Source: ZC4RG19 sp017577565 (GTDB lineage Bacteria; Actinomycetota; Acidimicrobiia; Acidimicrobiales; VFJN01). From it: a stretch of 64,000 nt of DNA. Positions 34,182-42,100 of the stretch are shown here, in pieces. Position 1 is the stretch's first letter; the number at the start of each line of letters is the position of its first letter. The DNA lies in contig VSCH01000015.1 in the NCBI GenBank assembly GCA_047459075.1, positions 4,067-68,066 of the forward strand. Direction: 5' to 3'. The translations under genes and the position numbers were made by a program. The notes below the pieces were generated by a model, which saw only the letters and a list, made by a program, of their open reading frames with translations, was not told the origin of the DNA and made no database searches.

Positions 34182-35315
34182 TCAGAGGTTGCCCCGGGCC
34201 GCCTGCGCCCGCTCGATGGCCTCGAACAGGGCCTTGAAGTTGCCGGCGCCGAAGCCCGTGGCGCCCTCCCGCTGGATGATCTCGAAGAAGACCGTCGGGC
34301 GGTCGCACACGTTCTCGGTGAAGATCTGGAGCAGGTGGCCGTCCCGGTCCCGGTCGACCAGGATGCCGAGCTCCTGCAGGTCGGCCCACGGCAGGTCGAC
34401 GCCCGCCATCCGCTCGCGGGCGTCCTCGTAGTACTCGGGCGGCACGGTCAGGAACCGCACGCCCCGGTCCCGGAGGGCCCGCACGGTCGCCACGATGTCG
34501 GCCGTGCGCAGCGCGATGTGCTGGACGCCGGGCGACCGGTAGTAGTCGAGGTACTCCTCGATCTGCGACTTGCGCAGCCCCTCCGCCGGCTCGTTGATCG
34601 GGAGCACGACCGAGTCGTGGTTCCAGACCACGGTCGACATGAGGGCGGAGTACTGCGTGGAGATCTGCTCGTCGTCGAAGTGGACCAGCGGGTCGAAGCC
34701 GAGGACCCGGCAGTAGTACTCGACCCAGTCGTCCAGCCGACCCTTCTCGACGTTGCCGACGATGTGGTCGTAGCGGGTGAGCCCGACCGCCGGGCCGGCC
34801 GGTGCGGTGAGCGCCGCGGGGACGAACCCCGGCGCGAAGGGGCCGCCGTAGCCCGAGCGGTCGAGGAAGGTGTGGACGGTCTCGCCGTAGGTGCGGATCG
34901 CCGCGTGGTGGATCTCGCCGTCCTCGTCGGCGTCGGTGGCCGGCGGGCGCTCGGGCAGGCCGCCCCGGGCGACGGCGGCCTCGAACGCGGCCGCGGCGTC
35001 GTCCACCCGGAAGCACACGTCGCGCACGCCGTCGCCGTGGGCGCGGACGTGCTCGGCGATCGGCGAGTCGGGCGTGAGGGCGCCGGTGACCAGGAAGCGC
35101 ACCTCGCCCTGCTCGAGCACGTACGAGACCCGGTCGCGCCGGCCCGTCTCGGGCCCGGCGTAGGCGACGAACTCGAAGCCGAAGGCCGAGGCCAGGAAGG
35201 CGGAGAAGGCGCGGGCGTTCCCCACCCACCACTCGACGTGGTCGATGCCGGCCAGCACCGGCGGCTGGTGGCGGTCGGCGGCGTCCTGGCGCCGGGCCGT
35301 CACGGTCTCACCCAT
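34182..35315 (-). CDS. hppD: 4-hydroxyphenylpyruvate dioxygenase
   Basis: About 377 residues, two tandem VOC domains of the Fe(II) enzyme that turns 4-hydroxyphenylpyruvate into homogentisate in tyrosine breakdown. The C-terminal domain carries the iron ligands in YDHIVGNV, VQHIALRT and FFEIIQREG. The closing GFGAGNFKALFEAIE helix is also typical. ATG 35315 follows a purine-rich stretch and gives a standard N-terminus; TTG 35369 is an alternative but lies inside the promoter region. Divergent from an Lrp-type regulator over a region rich in dyads, the usual arrangement for local control. Confidence 0.95.
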   Translation of the reverse strand: MGETVTARRQDAADRHQPPVLAGIDHVEWWVGNARAFSAFLASAFGFEFVAYAGPETGRRDRVSYVLEQGEVRFLVTGALTPDSPIAEHVRAHGDGVRDVCFRVDDAAAAFEAAVARGGLPERPPATDADEDGEIHHAAIRTYGETVHTFLDRSGYGGPFAPGFVPAALTAPAGPAVGLTRYDHIVGNVEKGRLDDWVEYYCRVLGFDPLVHFDDEQISTQYSALMSTVVWNHDSVVLPINEPAEGLRKSQIEEYLDYYRSPGVQHIALRTADIVATVRALRDRGVRFLTVPPEYYEDARERMAGVDLPWADLQELGILVDRDRDGHLLQIFTENVCDRPTVFFEIIQREGATGFGAGNFKALFEAIERAQAARGNL

Positions 35316-35358
35316 CTCGAGCCCCCCGAGGTGTCGCGGTTCGTCGATCCGGCCACCC

Positions 35359-35388
35359 AGGTAAGGCAAGACCGGCCAACTGCGTCAA
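35359..35388 (-). promoter_or_regulatory. Promoter of hppD
   Basis: Minus-strand -35 TTGACG (35383-35388), 18-bp spacer, -10-like TTACCT (35359-35364). The -35 lies inside the dyad AACTG-N6-CAGTT (35378-35393), so a regulator bound there would compete with RNA polymerase. Confidence 0.5.
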
Positions 35389-35419
35389 CAGTTCGCCAAC
35401 AGACTGTGCAGATTGGCCA

Positions 35420-35449
35420 GCAATGTGCCACATGTGGTAGACACATTGC
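35420..35449. promoter_or_regulatory. Nested dyad operator at the Lrp gene start
   Basis: Perfect 8-bp arms GCAATGTG (35420-35427) and CACATTGC (35442-35449) enclose a second palindrome CCACATGTGG (35428-35437). The outer dyad ends 2 bp before ATG 35452. Lrp/AsnC proteins often bind such sites at their own promoter and that of a divergent target, here hppD. Confidence 0.65.
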
Positions 35450-35451
35450 TC

Positions 35452-35958
35452 ATGTTGCCCAGGGGAATCGATGCGCTCGACGCCCGGCTCATCCGGGCGC
35501 TGTGCGAGACCCCCCGCGCCGGCGTGATGGAGCTCGCCCGCCGGCTCGGTGTCGCACGCGGGACGGTACAGGCGCGCCTCGACAAGCTCCAACAGCGAGG
35601 CGTCATCATCGGCTTCGACCCCGACCTCGACCTCCGGGCCATGGGGTACGAGGTGCTGGCGTTCGTCAGCCTCGAGATCGCCCAGGGGCGGCTCGAGGAC
35701 GTCTGCTCGCACCTCCGGGAGATCCCCGAGGTGCTGGAGATCCACTCGGTGACGGGGCCCGGCGACCTGCACTGCCGGGTCGTGGCCCACACCAACGAGC
35801 ACCTCCAGGCGGTCATCGGGCGCATCCTCGAGGTCGCGGGCATCGACCGCACGACGACGCAGATCGCCCTCACCGAGCAGCTCCGCTACCGCGTGCTCCC
35901 GCTCGTCGAGCTGGCCATCGACGCCGAGCCCGACCGGCGCCGGCCCGCCGCCCGCTGA
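35452..35958 (+). CDS. Lrp/AsnC-family regulator, likely controlling hppD
   Basis: About 168 residues. An N-terminal winged helix (LDARLIRALCETPRAGVMEL, then RRLGVARGTVQARLDKL) and a C-terminal RAM/Lrp ligand-binding domain (VTGPGDLHCRVVAHTNEHL) match the family. Divergent from the tyrosine-catabolic hppD gene, so aromatic amino-acid sensing is the natural guess. ATG 35452 lies just after the nested dyad; TTG 35413 is in frame but upstream of the operator. Confidence 0.88.
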   Translation: MLPRGIDALDARLIRALCETPRAGVMELARRLGVARGTVQARLDKLQQRGVIIGFDPDLDLRAMGYEVLAFVSLEIAQGRLEDVCSHLREIPEVLEIHSVTGPGDLHCRVVAHTNEHLQAVIGRILEVAGIDRTTTQIALTEQLRYRVLPLVELAIDAEPDRRRPAAR

Positions 35959-36022
35959 CCCGGCCCGCGGGCGCCGGCGGGGCGGGACCGACCGTCGGCA
36001 CCGGCGCCGACCGCCCCCGGAC

Positions 36023-36388
36023 CTAGCCGCCCCCGGGTCGGCCCCCGTCGGGCTCGACCTCGACCGGCACGACGTCGGCCAGCCCGGTCACGGCGAGGAG
36101 CGCCCGCAGGTCGGGGCCGGCGTTGCGCAGCGCCACCCGCCGCCCCCGGCGGCGGGCCGCCAGCTGGAGGCGGGCGAGCGCCTCGAGCGCCACCGCGTCC
36201 GGCACGAGGCCGCCCACGTCGCACACGACCGCGCCCACGGCCGGGTCGTCGAGCAGCGCCCGCAGCCGCGCGCAGAGGCCCGGCACGTCGCCCGGGCGGA
36301 CCCGCCCACCGACCGCCACCACCGCCGTGCGGGGGTCCTCCGGCCGGTCGCCCGGCCCGCCTCCCGCGGTCTCGTCACGCTCGGCCAC
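36023..36388 (-). CDS. STAS-domain protein lacking the phospho-acceptor serine
   Basis: About 121 residues. Residues 20-110 form a STAS fold of the SpoIIAA/RsbV type (TAVVAVGGRVRPGDV, CDVGGLVPDAVALEALARL). The position that normally carries the phosphorylated Ser in the DSSGL/DSAGL loop reads PDAVA, so partner switching by phosphorylation is unlikely and it may act as a constitutive antagonist or in another complex. It stands at the left edge of the stress island. GTG 36388 is the start. Confidence 0.75.
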   Translation of the reverse strand: MAERDETAGGGPGDRPEDPRTAVVAVGGRVRPGDVPGLCARLRALLDDPAVGAVVCDVGGLVPDAVALEALARLQLAARRRGRRVALRNAGPDLRALLAVTGLADVVPVEVEPDGGRPGGG

Positions 36389-36593
36389 GCAGCTCCATCG
36401 GTCGACCTCCGCCCGCTCCGACCGGCGGGCCCGGCCGAACTCATCGCACCCGCCCGTCCGCGCGGCGCGAAAGAATCTTCGACGATTCGCGCGTCACAGC
36501 GCGCGGTTCGCGTGCCGGCGGCGTAGCCTGCGGGGGCGGTCGTAGCCCGAAGTTCGCTCGGCCGCTCAAGTCAAGACAGATAGGCAGAGTGAC

Positions 36594-36794
36594 ATGGCAA
36601 TCGGCACGGTCAAGTTCTTCAACGCCGAGAAGGGCTACGGCTTCATCTCGCGCGACGGCATGGACGACGTCTTCGTCCACTACTCGAACATCGAGGGCCA
36701 GGGCTACCGCACGCTCGAGGCCGGCCAGAAGGTCGAGTTCGAGATCGGCCCCGGCCGCAAGGGCGACGAGGCGCAGAACGTCCGGGTGGTGTGA
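36594..36794 (+). CDS. csp: Cold-shock domain protein
   Basis: 66 residues, complete CspA-type RNA chaperone. RNP1 is KGYGFIS and RNP2 is VFVHYSNI. It binds single-stranded RNA and DNA. The ATG at 36594 follows a long leader, as is common for cold-shock mRNAs; the upstream region has no other gene. A small basic protein begins 7 bp after its stop and is probably co-transcribed. Confidence 0.95.
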   Translation: MAIGTVKFFNAEKGYGFISRDGMDDVFVHYSNIEGQGYRTLEAGQKVEFEIGPGRKGDEAQNVRVV

Positions 36795-36800
36795 GCGGGC

Positions 36801-37061
36801 GTGTCACGCCGGCGCACCACCTTCGGGAAGCTCCAGCGAGACCGCGACAAGCAGGCCAAGCAACGGGCCAAGCAGCAGCGGCGCGCTGAGCGGGCCGAGC
36901 TGTCGGCCGCGGCCGAGGACGCCCCGGCGCCCGAGGTCGACGAGTCGACCGTCCTCGCCCAGCTCGCCGACCTGCACGCCGCCTTCGACGACGGGCGCAT
37001 CAGCTTCGACGACTTCGAGGCGCGCCGCGCCGAGCTGACCAGCCAGCTGCGGATCGACTGA
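36801..37061 (+). CDS. Small basic protein with SHOCT-like C-terminal motif
   Basis: About 86 residues. The first 35 residues are highly basic (RRRTTFGKLQRDRDKQAKQR) and look RNA- or DNA-binding. The last 40 match the SHOCT-like short helical motif (LADLHAAFDDGRISFDDFEAR), usually found at C-termini as an oligomerisation or tethering element. It starts 7 bp after the cold-shock gene, which suggests a partner of the RNA chaperone. GTG 36801 is the start. Confidence 0.75.
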   Translation: MSRRRTTFGKLQRDRDKQAKQRAKQQRRAERAELSAAAEDAPAPEVDESTVLAQLADLHAAFDDGRISFDDFEARRAELTSQLRID

Positions 37062-37165
37062 CCACACCCGAACGCGTGGAGGCGAGCGCCCGGGGCACCC
37101 CGCCCCGGGCGCTCGTCGTCGCGCGTGGCGGTGCCGCCGGTCCGGCGACCGTCGGGAAGATCTCG

Positions 37166-37189
37166 GTGTAGGGCCGTGGCGCGGGGGTA
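37166..37189 (+). promoter_or_regulatory. SigB/SigF-type promoter upstream of sigma gene 1
   Basis: GTGT (37166-37169), 15-bp spacer, GGGTA (37185-37189, followed by G). Predicted start near 37197 leaves a leader of about 33 nt containing GGAGG before GTG 37230. It suggests autoregulation of the sigma gene. Confidence 0.65.
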
Positions 37190-37229
37190 GCAGGGGGCCG
37201 AAAGCCAAAGCACGAACGCGGAGGCACCC

Positions 37230-38042
37230 GTGCACACGCTCAGCTCCCCCACCACGACCACCCGGTCCCGCCGGTCCGACCGCACCGAGCGGGACCCCGC
37301 GGAGGAGGCCGAACGTTTCCGCCGCTACCGACGGACGCGCGACCGCTCGCTGCGCAACGAGCTGATCGAGGAGCACCGCTGGCTCGCCCTCCACTGCGCC
37401 AAGCGCTTCGCCAACAAGGGCGAGCCGCTCGACGACCTGGTCCAGGTGGCCATGCTCGGCATCCTCAAGGCCGTCGAGCGCTACGACCCCGACTACGGCG
37501 CCACGTTCGCCACCTTCGCCGTGCCGACGGTGACCGGCGAGCTGCGCCGGCACTTCCGCGACACGACCTGGGCGGTCCACGTGCCGCGGCGGGCCAAGGA
37601 CCTGCAGCACACCGTCAAGGTGGCCGTCGAGGACCTGGCCCAGGCCCACGGCCGCTCCCCCACCGTCGAGGAGATCGCCGCCCAGGCGAACATCGCCGTC
37701 GAGGACGTCCTCGACGCCCTCGAGGCGGCGCGCTGCTACCGCAAGACCCCGCTCGCCGCCCCCCACGACGACGAGGGCGACGGCGACGACCTGTCGGTCC
37801 TGGGCGCCGTCGACCGCAACCTCGACGCCGTCGAGGCGGCCGAGACCGTCCGCACGCTGCTCGCCAAGCTCCCCGCACGCGAGCGGCGCATCGTCGAGCT
37901 CCGCTACATGCACGGGCTCACCCAGTCGCACATCGCCGAGCTCGTGGGCGTCAGCCAGGTGCAGGTGTCCCGCCTCCTGCGGGCCAGCCTCGCCCGCCTG
38001 CACGACTCGCTCACGGACACGGCCGGGACCTGCGCGGTGTGA
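37230..38042 (+). CDS. RNA polymerase sigma factor, SigB/SigF/SigG type
   Basis: About 270 residues with regions 2, 3 and 4 and no region 1, as in general-stress and sporulation-type group 3 sigma factors. Region 2 has DDLVQVAMLGILKAVERYDP, region 3 has EEIAAQANIAVEDVLDAL, and region 4 ends in GLTQSHIAELVGVSQVQVSR. The N-terminal 25 residues are Arg/Thr-rich. It lies in an island with STAS and anti-sigma ATPase genes and downstream of a promoter resembling those this class recognises. Start GTG 37230. Confidence 0.92.
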   Translation: MHTLSSPTTTTRSRRSDRTERDPAEEAERFRRYRRTRDRSLRNELIEEHRWLALHCAKRFANKGEPLDDLVQVAMLGILKAVERYDPDYGATFATFAVPTVTGELRRHFRDTTWAVHVPRRAKDLQHTVKVAVEDLAQAHGRSPTVEEIAAQANIAVEDVLDALEAARCYRKTPLAAPHDDEGDGDDLSVLGAVDRNLDAVEAAETVRTLLAKLPARERRIVELRYMHGLTQSHIAELVGVSQVQVSRLLRASLARLHDSLTDTAGTCAV

Positions 38043-38044
38043 CC

Positions 38045-38344
38045 ATGTCCGTCTGCCAGCTCATCTCGTTCGCCGACGGCCCCGACCGGGTGCTGCTCGA
38101 CATCATCCCGCTCGAGCGGCTCGACATCGACGGCACCTCGGTGCCCCGGGGCACGCCGCTCACCATGAGCTTCATCCCCAGCGAGGACCCGGCGGAGCAC
38201 CGGGAGATGATCGGCCTGTTCGACCGCTGGACCGACGACGACGGGATCCTCGACCTCGACGTCGTGGTCACGAGCGAGGTCGGCGGGTTCCGCTACGTGT
38301 TCACCCACGAGGACGAGCAGCTCGTCCTCGACGTGCGGACCTGA
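38045..38344 (+). CDS. Small hypothetical protein downstream of sigma gene 1
   Basis: About 99 residues, family not recognised, beta-rich (DRVLLDIIPLERLDIDG, DLDVVVTSEVGGFRYVF), acidic and cytosolic. It starts 2 bp after the sigma stop, so it is co-translated with it and may be a dedicated modulator. ATG 38045 is preferred over a GTG at 38039 that overlaps the sigma stop. Confidence 0.65.
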   Translation: MSVCQLISFADGPDRVLLDIIPLERLDIDGTSVPRGTPLTMSFIPSEDPAEHREMIGLFDRWTDDDGILDLDVVVTSEVGGFRYVFTHEDEQLVLDVRT

Positions 38345-38392
38345 GCGGGCCGCCGGGCTGCGCGCCCGGGGCGCAGGGAGGAGACTGGGGGC

Positions 38393-39112
38393 GTGGACGT
38401 GGCGGCCGCCCTGGCGGCGATCGACGACACGACCTTCTCGCTCGACGGCGACGCGGGCGTGCGCCTGCTCGCCGCCGCGCTGCTCGGGGGCGCCGTCGGC
38501 CTCGAGCGGGAGGCCAGCGACCAGGCCGCCGGCCTGCGGACGCACATCGCCGTCGCGCTCGGCGCCTCGCTGTTCGGCGTGATCTCGACCCTGGGGTTCG
38601 TCGAGTTCGACCGGGAGCGGACGACCACCGTGCTCCAGGCCGACGTCACCCGGGTGGCCTCGAACGTCGTCGTCGGCATCGGCTTCCTCGGCGCCGGCGT
38701 CATCATCCAGCGGGGTGGCACCGTCCGCAACCTGACCACCGCGGCCAGCCTCTGGGTGGTCGCCGCCATCGGCCTGGCCTGCGGCGTCGGCGACGTCACC
38801 ACGGCGGCCATCGCCGCGGCCGTGCTGCTCGCCAGCCTCGTCGTGCTCCGCCCGGTCCGGACCTACGTGCGGCACCGCTGGGGCCGGCGCACCGTCGCCG
38901 TCGTCGTGCACGTGCGCCCACACGTCCCCATGGAGTCGCTGGCCCGGCGCCTGCTCGAGTCCGCGGACGTCGAGGCCGGGCCCTTCACCGTCCGGCGCGA
39001 CGGCGAGCTCCTCGAGGTCTCGCTCGAGGCGTCGGGCCGCAGCCCGGCGGTGCAGCGGTGGATCGCCGAGCTCGCCGAGGACCCCGACGTGGCGCGCGTC
39101 GAGCAGCGCTGA
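38393..39112 (+). CDS. MgtC/SapB family membrane protein
   Basis: About 239 residues. Four to five hydrophobic helices fill residues 20-150 with the family signatures LLGGAVGLEREASDQAAGLR and GIGFLGAGVIIQRGGTVRNL. A cytoplasmic ACT-like domain follows. MgtC-like proteins act in magnesium limitation and acid stress by modulating membrane ATPases. The GTG start at 38393 is 48 bp after the preceding gene. Confidence 0.88.
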   Translation: MDVAAALAAIDDTTFSLDGDAGVRLLAAALLGGAVGLEREASDQAAGLRTHIAVALGASLFGVISTLGFVEFDRERTTTVLQADVTRVASNVVVGIGFLGAGVIIQRGGTVRNLTTAASLWVVAAIGLACGVGDVTTAAIAAAVLLASLVVLRPVRTYVRHRWGRRTVAVVVHVRPHVPMESLARRLLESADVEAGPFTVRRDGELLEVSLEASGRSPAVQRWIAELAEDPDVARVEQR

Positions 39113-39204
39113 CCCGAGGGCGGGGGGCGACGGCGCCGGCCGGGCGTGCCACCATGTCACACCGACCGGCCACCCCGAGCCGACCGCTGCACCCTGGAGC
39201 GCCC

Positions 39205-39534
39205 ATGAGCGACACCCCCGACCCGATCACGATCACGACCCGCCGGGCGGACGACGGGGTCGTCGTCAGCGTGGCGGGGGAGCTCGACCTGCACTCGGCG
39301 AGCGCGCTCACCGACGCCGTCCAGCGGGTGCTGGCCGAACATCCCGGTGAGACGATCGCCCTCGACGCCTCGGGCCTGTCCTTCGCCGACTCGGCCGGGC
39401 TGCGCGCGCTGCTGGTCGCCCACGGCGACGCGGGCGAGCGCAACGTCGCCTTCCGCGTGGTGCGGGCCTCCGAGCCCCTCGAGCGCCTGCTGGAGATGAC
39501 CGGCCTGCGCGAGCTGCTCTGCGCGCCCGGGTGA
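39205..39534 (+). CDS. Anti-anti-sigma factor (STAS, RsbV/SpoIIAA type)
   Basis: About 109 residues. SVAGELDLHSASALTDAV opens the STAS fold and FADSAGLRALL carries the serine normally phosphorylated by an anti-sigma kinase. Dephosphorylated forms bind the kinase and free the sigma factor. Convergent with an RsbW-like ATPase ending 13 bp away, its likely partner. ATG 39205 follows a GGAG site at 8 bp; the open frame upstream is not coding in character. Confidence 0.88.
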   Translation: MSDTPDPITITTRRADDGVVVSVAGELDLHSASALTDAVQRVLAEHPGETIALDASGLSFADSAGLRALLVAHGDAGERNVAFRVVRASEPLERLLEMTGLRELLCAPG

Positions 39535-39547
39535 CCGGCGGGGCGCG

Positions 39548-39940
39548 TCAGCCCACGCCGCTCGCCCGCACGTGCTTGCGGGCGACCAGCTCGACGTTGC
39601 CGTCGACGTGGTCGAGCGTGTGACCGTCGGTGACGACGTCGAGGATCTGGTCGCTCAGCGACATCCGCTCGTCGTCGATGGCCCCGGTCGTCGACGCCCG
39701 GGTCGTGGCCCGCACCACGAGGGTGTCCCGGCCCAGCTCGAAGCAGAGCCGGATGTGGTCGCCGTCGCCCATCTCGATGAGCGTGCTGCACAGCTCGTCG
39801 ACGGCGATCCGGAAGTCCTCGACCTCCTCCAGCGGGAGCCCGCACGTGCTCGCGACGCCGCTCGCCATGAGCCGGGCCAGCCGCATGTAGCGGCTGTCCG
39901 CGGGCACCGACAGCTCGATGCGACCGTCGTCCGTGTTCAT
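39548..39940 (-). CDS. Anti-sigma regulatory factor, RsbW/SpoIIAB-like HATPase
   Basis: About 130 residues of the GHKL fold. VEDFRIAVDELCSTLIEMGD is the N-box region, but the usual asparagine reads Ser/Thr, and no clear DxGxG loop is seen, so ATP-dependent kinase activity is doubtful. It may hold a sigma factor without phosphorylating the STAS partner. A weak SigB/F-type element lies about 30 bp upstream. Convergent with the STAS gene. Start ATG 39940. Confidence 0.78.
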   Translation of the reverse strand: MNTDDGRIELSVPADSRYMRLARLMASGVASTCGLPLEEVEDFRIAVDELCSTLIEMGDGDHIRLCFELGRDTLVVRATTRASTTGAIDDERMSLSDQILDVVTDGHTLDHVDGNVELVARKHVRASGVG

Positions 39941-39969
39941 CGTCCTACTTTCCGCACGTCGGGTTTGAG

Positions 39970-39995
39970 CTACCCAACGGACGCCCTGGTCAGAC
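39970..39995 (-). promoter_or_regulatory. Possible SigB/SigF-type promoter of RsbW-like gene
   Basis: Minus-strand GGGTAG (39970-39975) with GTCT 16 bp upstream (39992-39995). The -10 is good, but the -35 and spacing are weaker than in the other sites of the island. Confidence 0.35.
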
Positions 39996-40014
39996 GCACG
40001 TCGGCGCTCGGTGG

Positions 40015-40458
40015 TCATGGGGTGGGCAGGACCAGCACCGCCCCGCCCCCGGCGACCCGGTGCGCGGTCACGGTGCGATCGCCGTCCCGTATGTCGATCA
40101 CCTCGGCCTCCCCGGCCAGGCCCGCCTCCAGCCGCTCGACGACGCCGCCGCCCACCACCGACGACAGCGGACGGCCGACGGCGGCGCCGTCGATCCGCCC
40201 GGCGGTCGCGCTCAGCCCCACGATCCGCCGGTCGCCGTCGACGACCACGACCGGCGCCTCGCACACGCCGAGGAGGACGTCCACGACGTCCTCCAGCACG
40301 TCGACCCGGTGCCGCTCGGCGGCGAGCTCGTCGGTCGTCCGCTCGAGCGTCCGCGCCGCGTCCTCGAGCCGGCCGCGCAGCTCGGCCAGCAGGGCGGCCA
40401 CCCGGGCGGCCCGCCTCGACGTGTCGGTGTCCGGGGACGTCGTCATGCTCGACCGCAT
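40015..40458 (-). CDS. Coiled-coil/PAS-like small sensor protein
   Basis: About 147 residues. Residues 10-60 form a coiled coil (LLAELRGRLEDAARTLERTT), followed by a short PAS-like fold (APVVVVDGDRRIVGLSATAG). No output domain is present, so it may work by binding a partner from the island, as RsbP- or RsbR-type sensors do. A SigB/F-type promoter lies 26 bp upstream. ATG 40458 or ATG 40446 are possible starts; neither has a clear ribosome-binding site. Confidence 0.65.
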   Translation of the reverse strand: MRSSMTTSPDTDTSRRAARVAALLAELRGRLEDAARTLERTTDELAAERHRVDVLEDVVDVLLGVCEAPVVVVDGDRRIVGLSATAGRIDGAAVGRPLSSVVGGGVVERLEAGLAGEAEVIDIRDGDRTVTAHRVAGGGAVLVLPTP

Positions 40459-40483
40459 CGTAGGAGGCGCAACCTGCCCTGCC

Positions 40484-40508
40484 CTACCCCTCCCGGCCGG
40501 GGTCGAAC
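40484..40508 (-). promoter_or_regulatory. SigB/SigF-type promoter of the PAS-like gene
   Basis: Minus-strand GTTC (40505-40508, preceded by G), 15-bp spacer, GGGTAG (40484-40489). Close to the mycobacterial SigF pattern. Predicted leader about 19 nt. Confidence 0.6.
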
Positions 40509-40542
40509 CGGGGCCGGGGTGTAGCGGCGCCGGGGATCGGGA

Positions 40543-41436
40543 ATGTCGTCACCGATGCCGTCACCGCAGCTCCCCGTCGAGGTGCGTCGGGCGCGCCGGG
40601 CGCTCGAGCACTACGGGGAGGTGCGCGACCGGGCGGAGGCGCTCCTCACGATCCCGAGCGACACGACGCCCCGGGCCCACCTCGCCGGCACCGCCCGCCG
40701 GCCCGTGGTCGAGCCCGACCTGTGGCGGCTCCACGTCCGCTACGCGCGCACCCGCGACGAGGCCACGCTCACCGAGCTCGTCGAGCGCTACCGCCCCCAC
40801 GCCGAGGCCCAGGCCCGCCACGCCTACCGCCACGGCGAGCCGATCGACGACCTCACGCAGGTGGCCTACGAGGCGCTGGTCCGGGCGCTCCACCGGTTCC
40901 GCCCCTCGCTGCGGACACCGTTCCTCGCCTTCGCCAAGCCCACGATCGTGGGCTCGCTGCGCCGCCACGTCCGCGACCACGGGTGGGCCATCCGGGTCCC
41001 CCGCCGGGTCCACGAGCTGGCCAGCCCGATCCGGGACGCGACCGAGCTGCTCACCCACGACCTCGGCCGGCCGCCGACCGCGTCCGAGATCGCCGACTTC
41101 CTCGGCGTCGACGAGCGGGAGGTGCTCGAGGCCCGGGTGGCCGAGGACGTCCGCACGACGGCGTCGCTCGACGCGCCCGACGGTGCCAGCGGCCTGCAGA
41201 CCGACCAGGTCGTGGGCCTCCCCGACCGCGGCTTCGCCGGGATCGAGAACCGCACCGCCCTCGCCCAGAGCCTCGAGCGGCTGTCCGACGACGACCGGGC
41301 GCTGCTGCACATGTACTTCGTCGAGGAGCGCACGCAGACCCAGATCGCCGAGGTGCTGGGCTGCAGCCAGATGCAGGTCTCCCGCCTGCTCCGCAAGGCC
41401 GTCCGCCAGCTGCGCCGGCACATGCTGGGCACGTGA
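40543..41436 (+). CDS. RNA polymerase sigma factor, SigB/SigF type (second copy)
   Basis: About 297 residues, a paralogue of the sigma factor at 37230. Region 2 reads DDLTQVAYEALVRALHRFRP, region 3 PPTASEIADFLGVDEREVLE, and region 4 ends TQTQIAEVLGCSQMQVSRLL. The N-terminal 60 residues preceding region 2 are longer than in the first copy. It follows the PAS-like gene divergently by 84 bp. ATG 40543 and ATG 40555 are both plausible starts. Confidence 0.9.
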   Translation: MSSPMPSPQLPVEVRRARRALEHYGEVRDRAEALLTIPSDTTPRAHLAGTARRPVVEPDLWRLHVRYARTRDEATLTELVERYRPHAEAQARHAYRHGEPIDDLTQVAYEALVRALHRFRPSLRTPFLAFAKPTIVGSLRRHVRDHGWAIRVPRRVHELASPIRDATELLTHDLGRPPTASEIADFLGVDEREVLEARVAEDVRTTASLDAPDGASGLQTDQVVGLPDRGFAGIENRTALAQSLERLSDDDRALLHMYFVEERTQTQIAEVLGCSQMQVSRLLRKAVRQLRRHMLGT

Positions 41437-41485
41437 CCGGCGACGGGCCCCCGGCCGGGGCCGGCCCGACGGGCGCCCGGGTGGG

Positions 41486-42007
41486 TCAGGCCGCCCGGGG
41501 CCGGTGCTCGATGCGCCGCTCGACGCTGCGGCCCCGTGCCATGACGAGGATCAGCGCCAGCAGCACGCCGCCGACGGCCAGGGCCGTGGCCCAGCCGCGC
41601 TGGAGCGCCAGCTCGCGGTCGACCAGGTCGGGCTCGACGGCCGCGATGGCGGCGCCGACGCCGGCGACCAGGGCGACGAAGGCGGCGAGCACGCGGGCGC
41701 CCGCCAGCCCGGCCAGCACCAGCAGGGCACCGACCCCCACCTCGACCGCGCCGAGCAGCGGCGTGTGGTCGATGCCGACCACCCGCACGACCGGCTCGTA
41801 CCAGGACCCGTCGACGCCCGCCCGCACCAGGGCCACGGCGCCGATCACGACGAGGCCGACGCCGGCGGCGACCGCGAGCATCGAGGCGACGTCGAAGCGC
41901 TGACGCACCGTCTCGACGGTCTCCTCGCCGGCCGTCACCTGGTCGCCCCGGTCGATGTCGGCGTCCTGCCGGTCGGCGACGTCGTCGCGGCGGTGTCTCC
42001 AGGGCAT
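41486..42007 (-). CDS. Four-helix membrane protein of the stress island
   Basis: About 173 residues, family not recognised. A charged cytosolic N-terminus of 45 residues precedes about four hydrophobic helices (LAVAAGVGLVVIGAVALV, VEVGVGALLVLAGLAGA, and two more) and a basic tail RGRSVERRIEHRP. A strong GGGAGGAA site precedes ATG 42007 and a SigB/F-type promoter lies 33 bp upstream, so it is probably stress-induced. Confidence 0.7.
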   Translation of the reverse strand: MPWRHRRDDVADRQDADIDRGDQVTAGEETVETVRQRFDVASMLAVAAGVGLVVIGAVALVRAGVDGSWYEPVVRVVGIDHTPLLGAVEVGVGALLVLAGLAGARVLAAFVALVAGVGAAIAAVEPDLVDRELALQRGWATALAVGGVLLALILVMARGRSVERRIEHRPRAA

Positions 42008-42039
42008 CGTGGTTCCTCCCGGTGGCCTGCGCGGAGGGG

Positions 42040-42064
42040 CTTCCCCGCCGGCCGGTGGCCAAAC
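42040..42064 (-). promoter_or_regulatory. SigB/SigF-type promoter of the four-helix membrane protein
   Basis: Minus-strand GTTT (42061-42064), 15-bp spacer, GGGAAG (42040-42045). Predicted leader about 26 nt with a GGGAGGAA site. Confidence 0.55.
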
Positions 42065-42100
42065 GCCACGCGCCCCGCCCCGGCGACGGCCCGCCCCCGG

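Noticed and set aside
40519..40544. SigB-type promoter GTGT-N16-GGGAAT ahead of sigma gene 2
   Set aside because: It overlaps the likely ATG at 40543 and has a 16-bp spacer; it would need the later ATG 40555 and a near-leaderless transcript.
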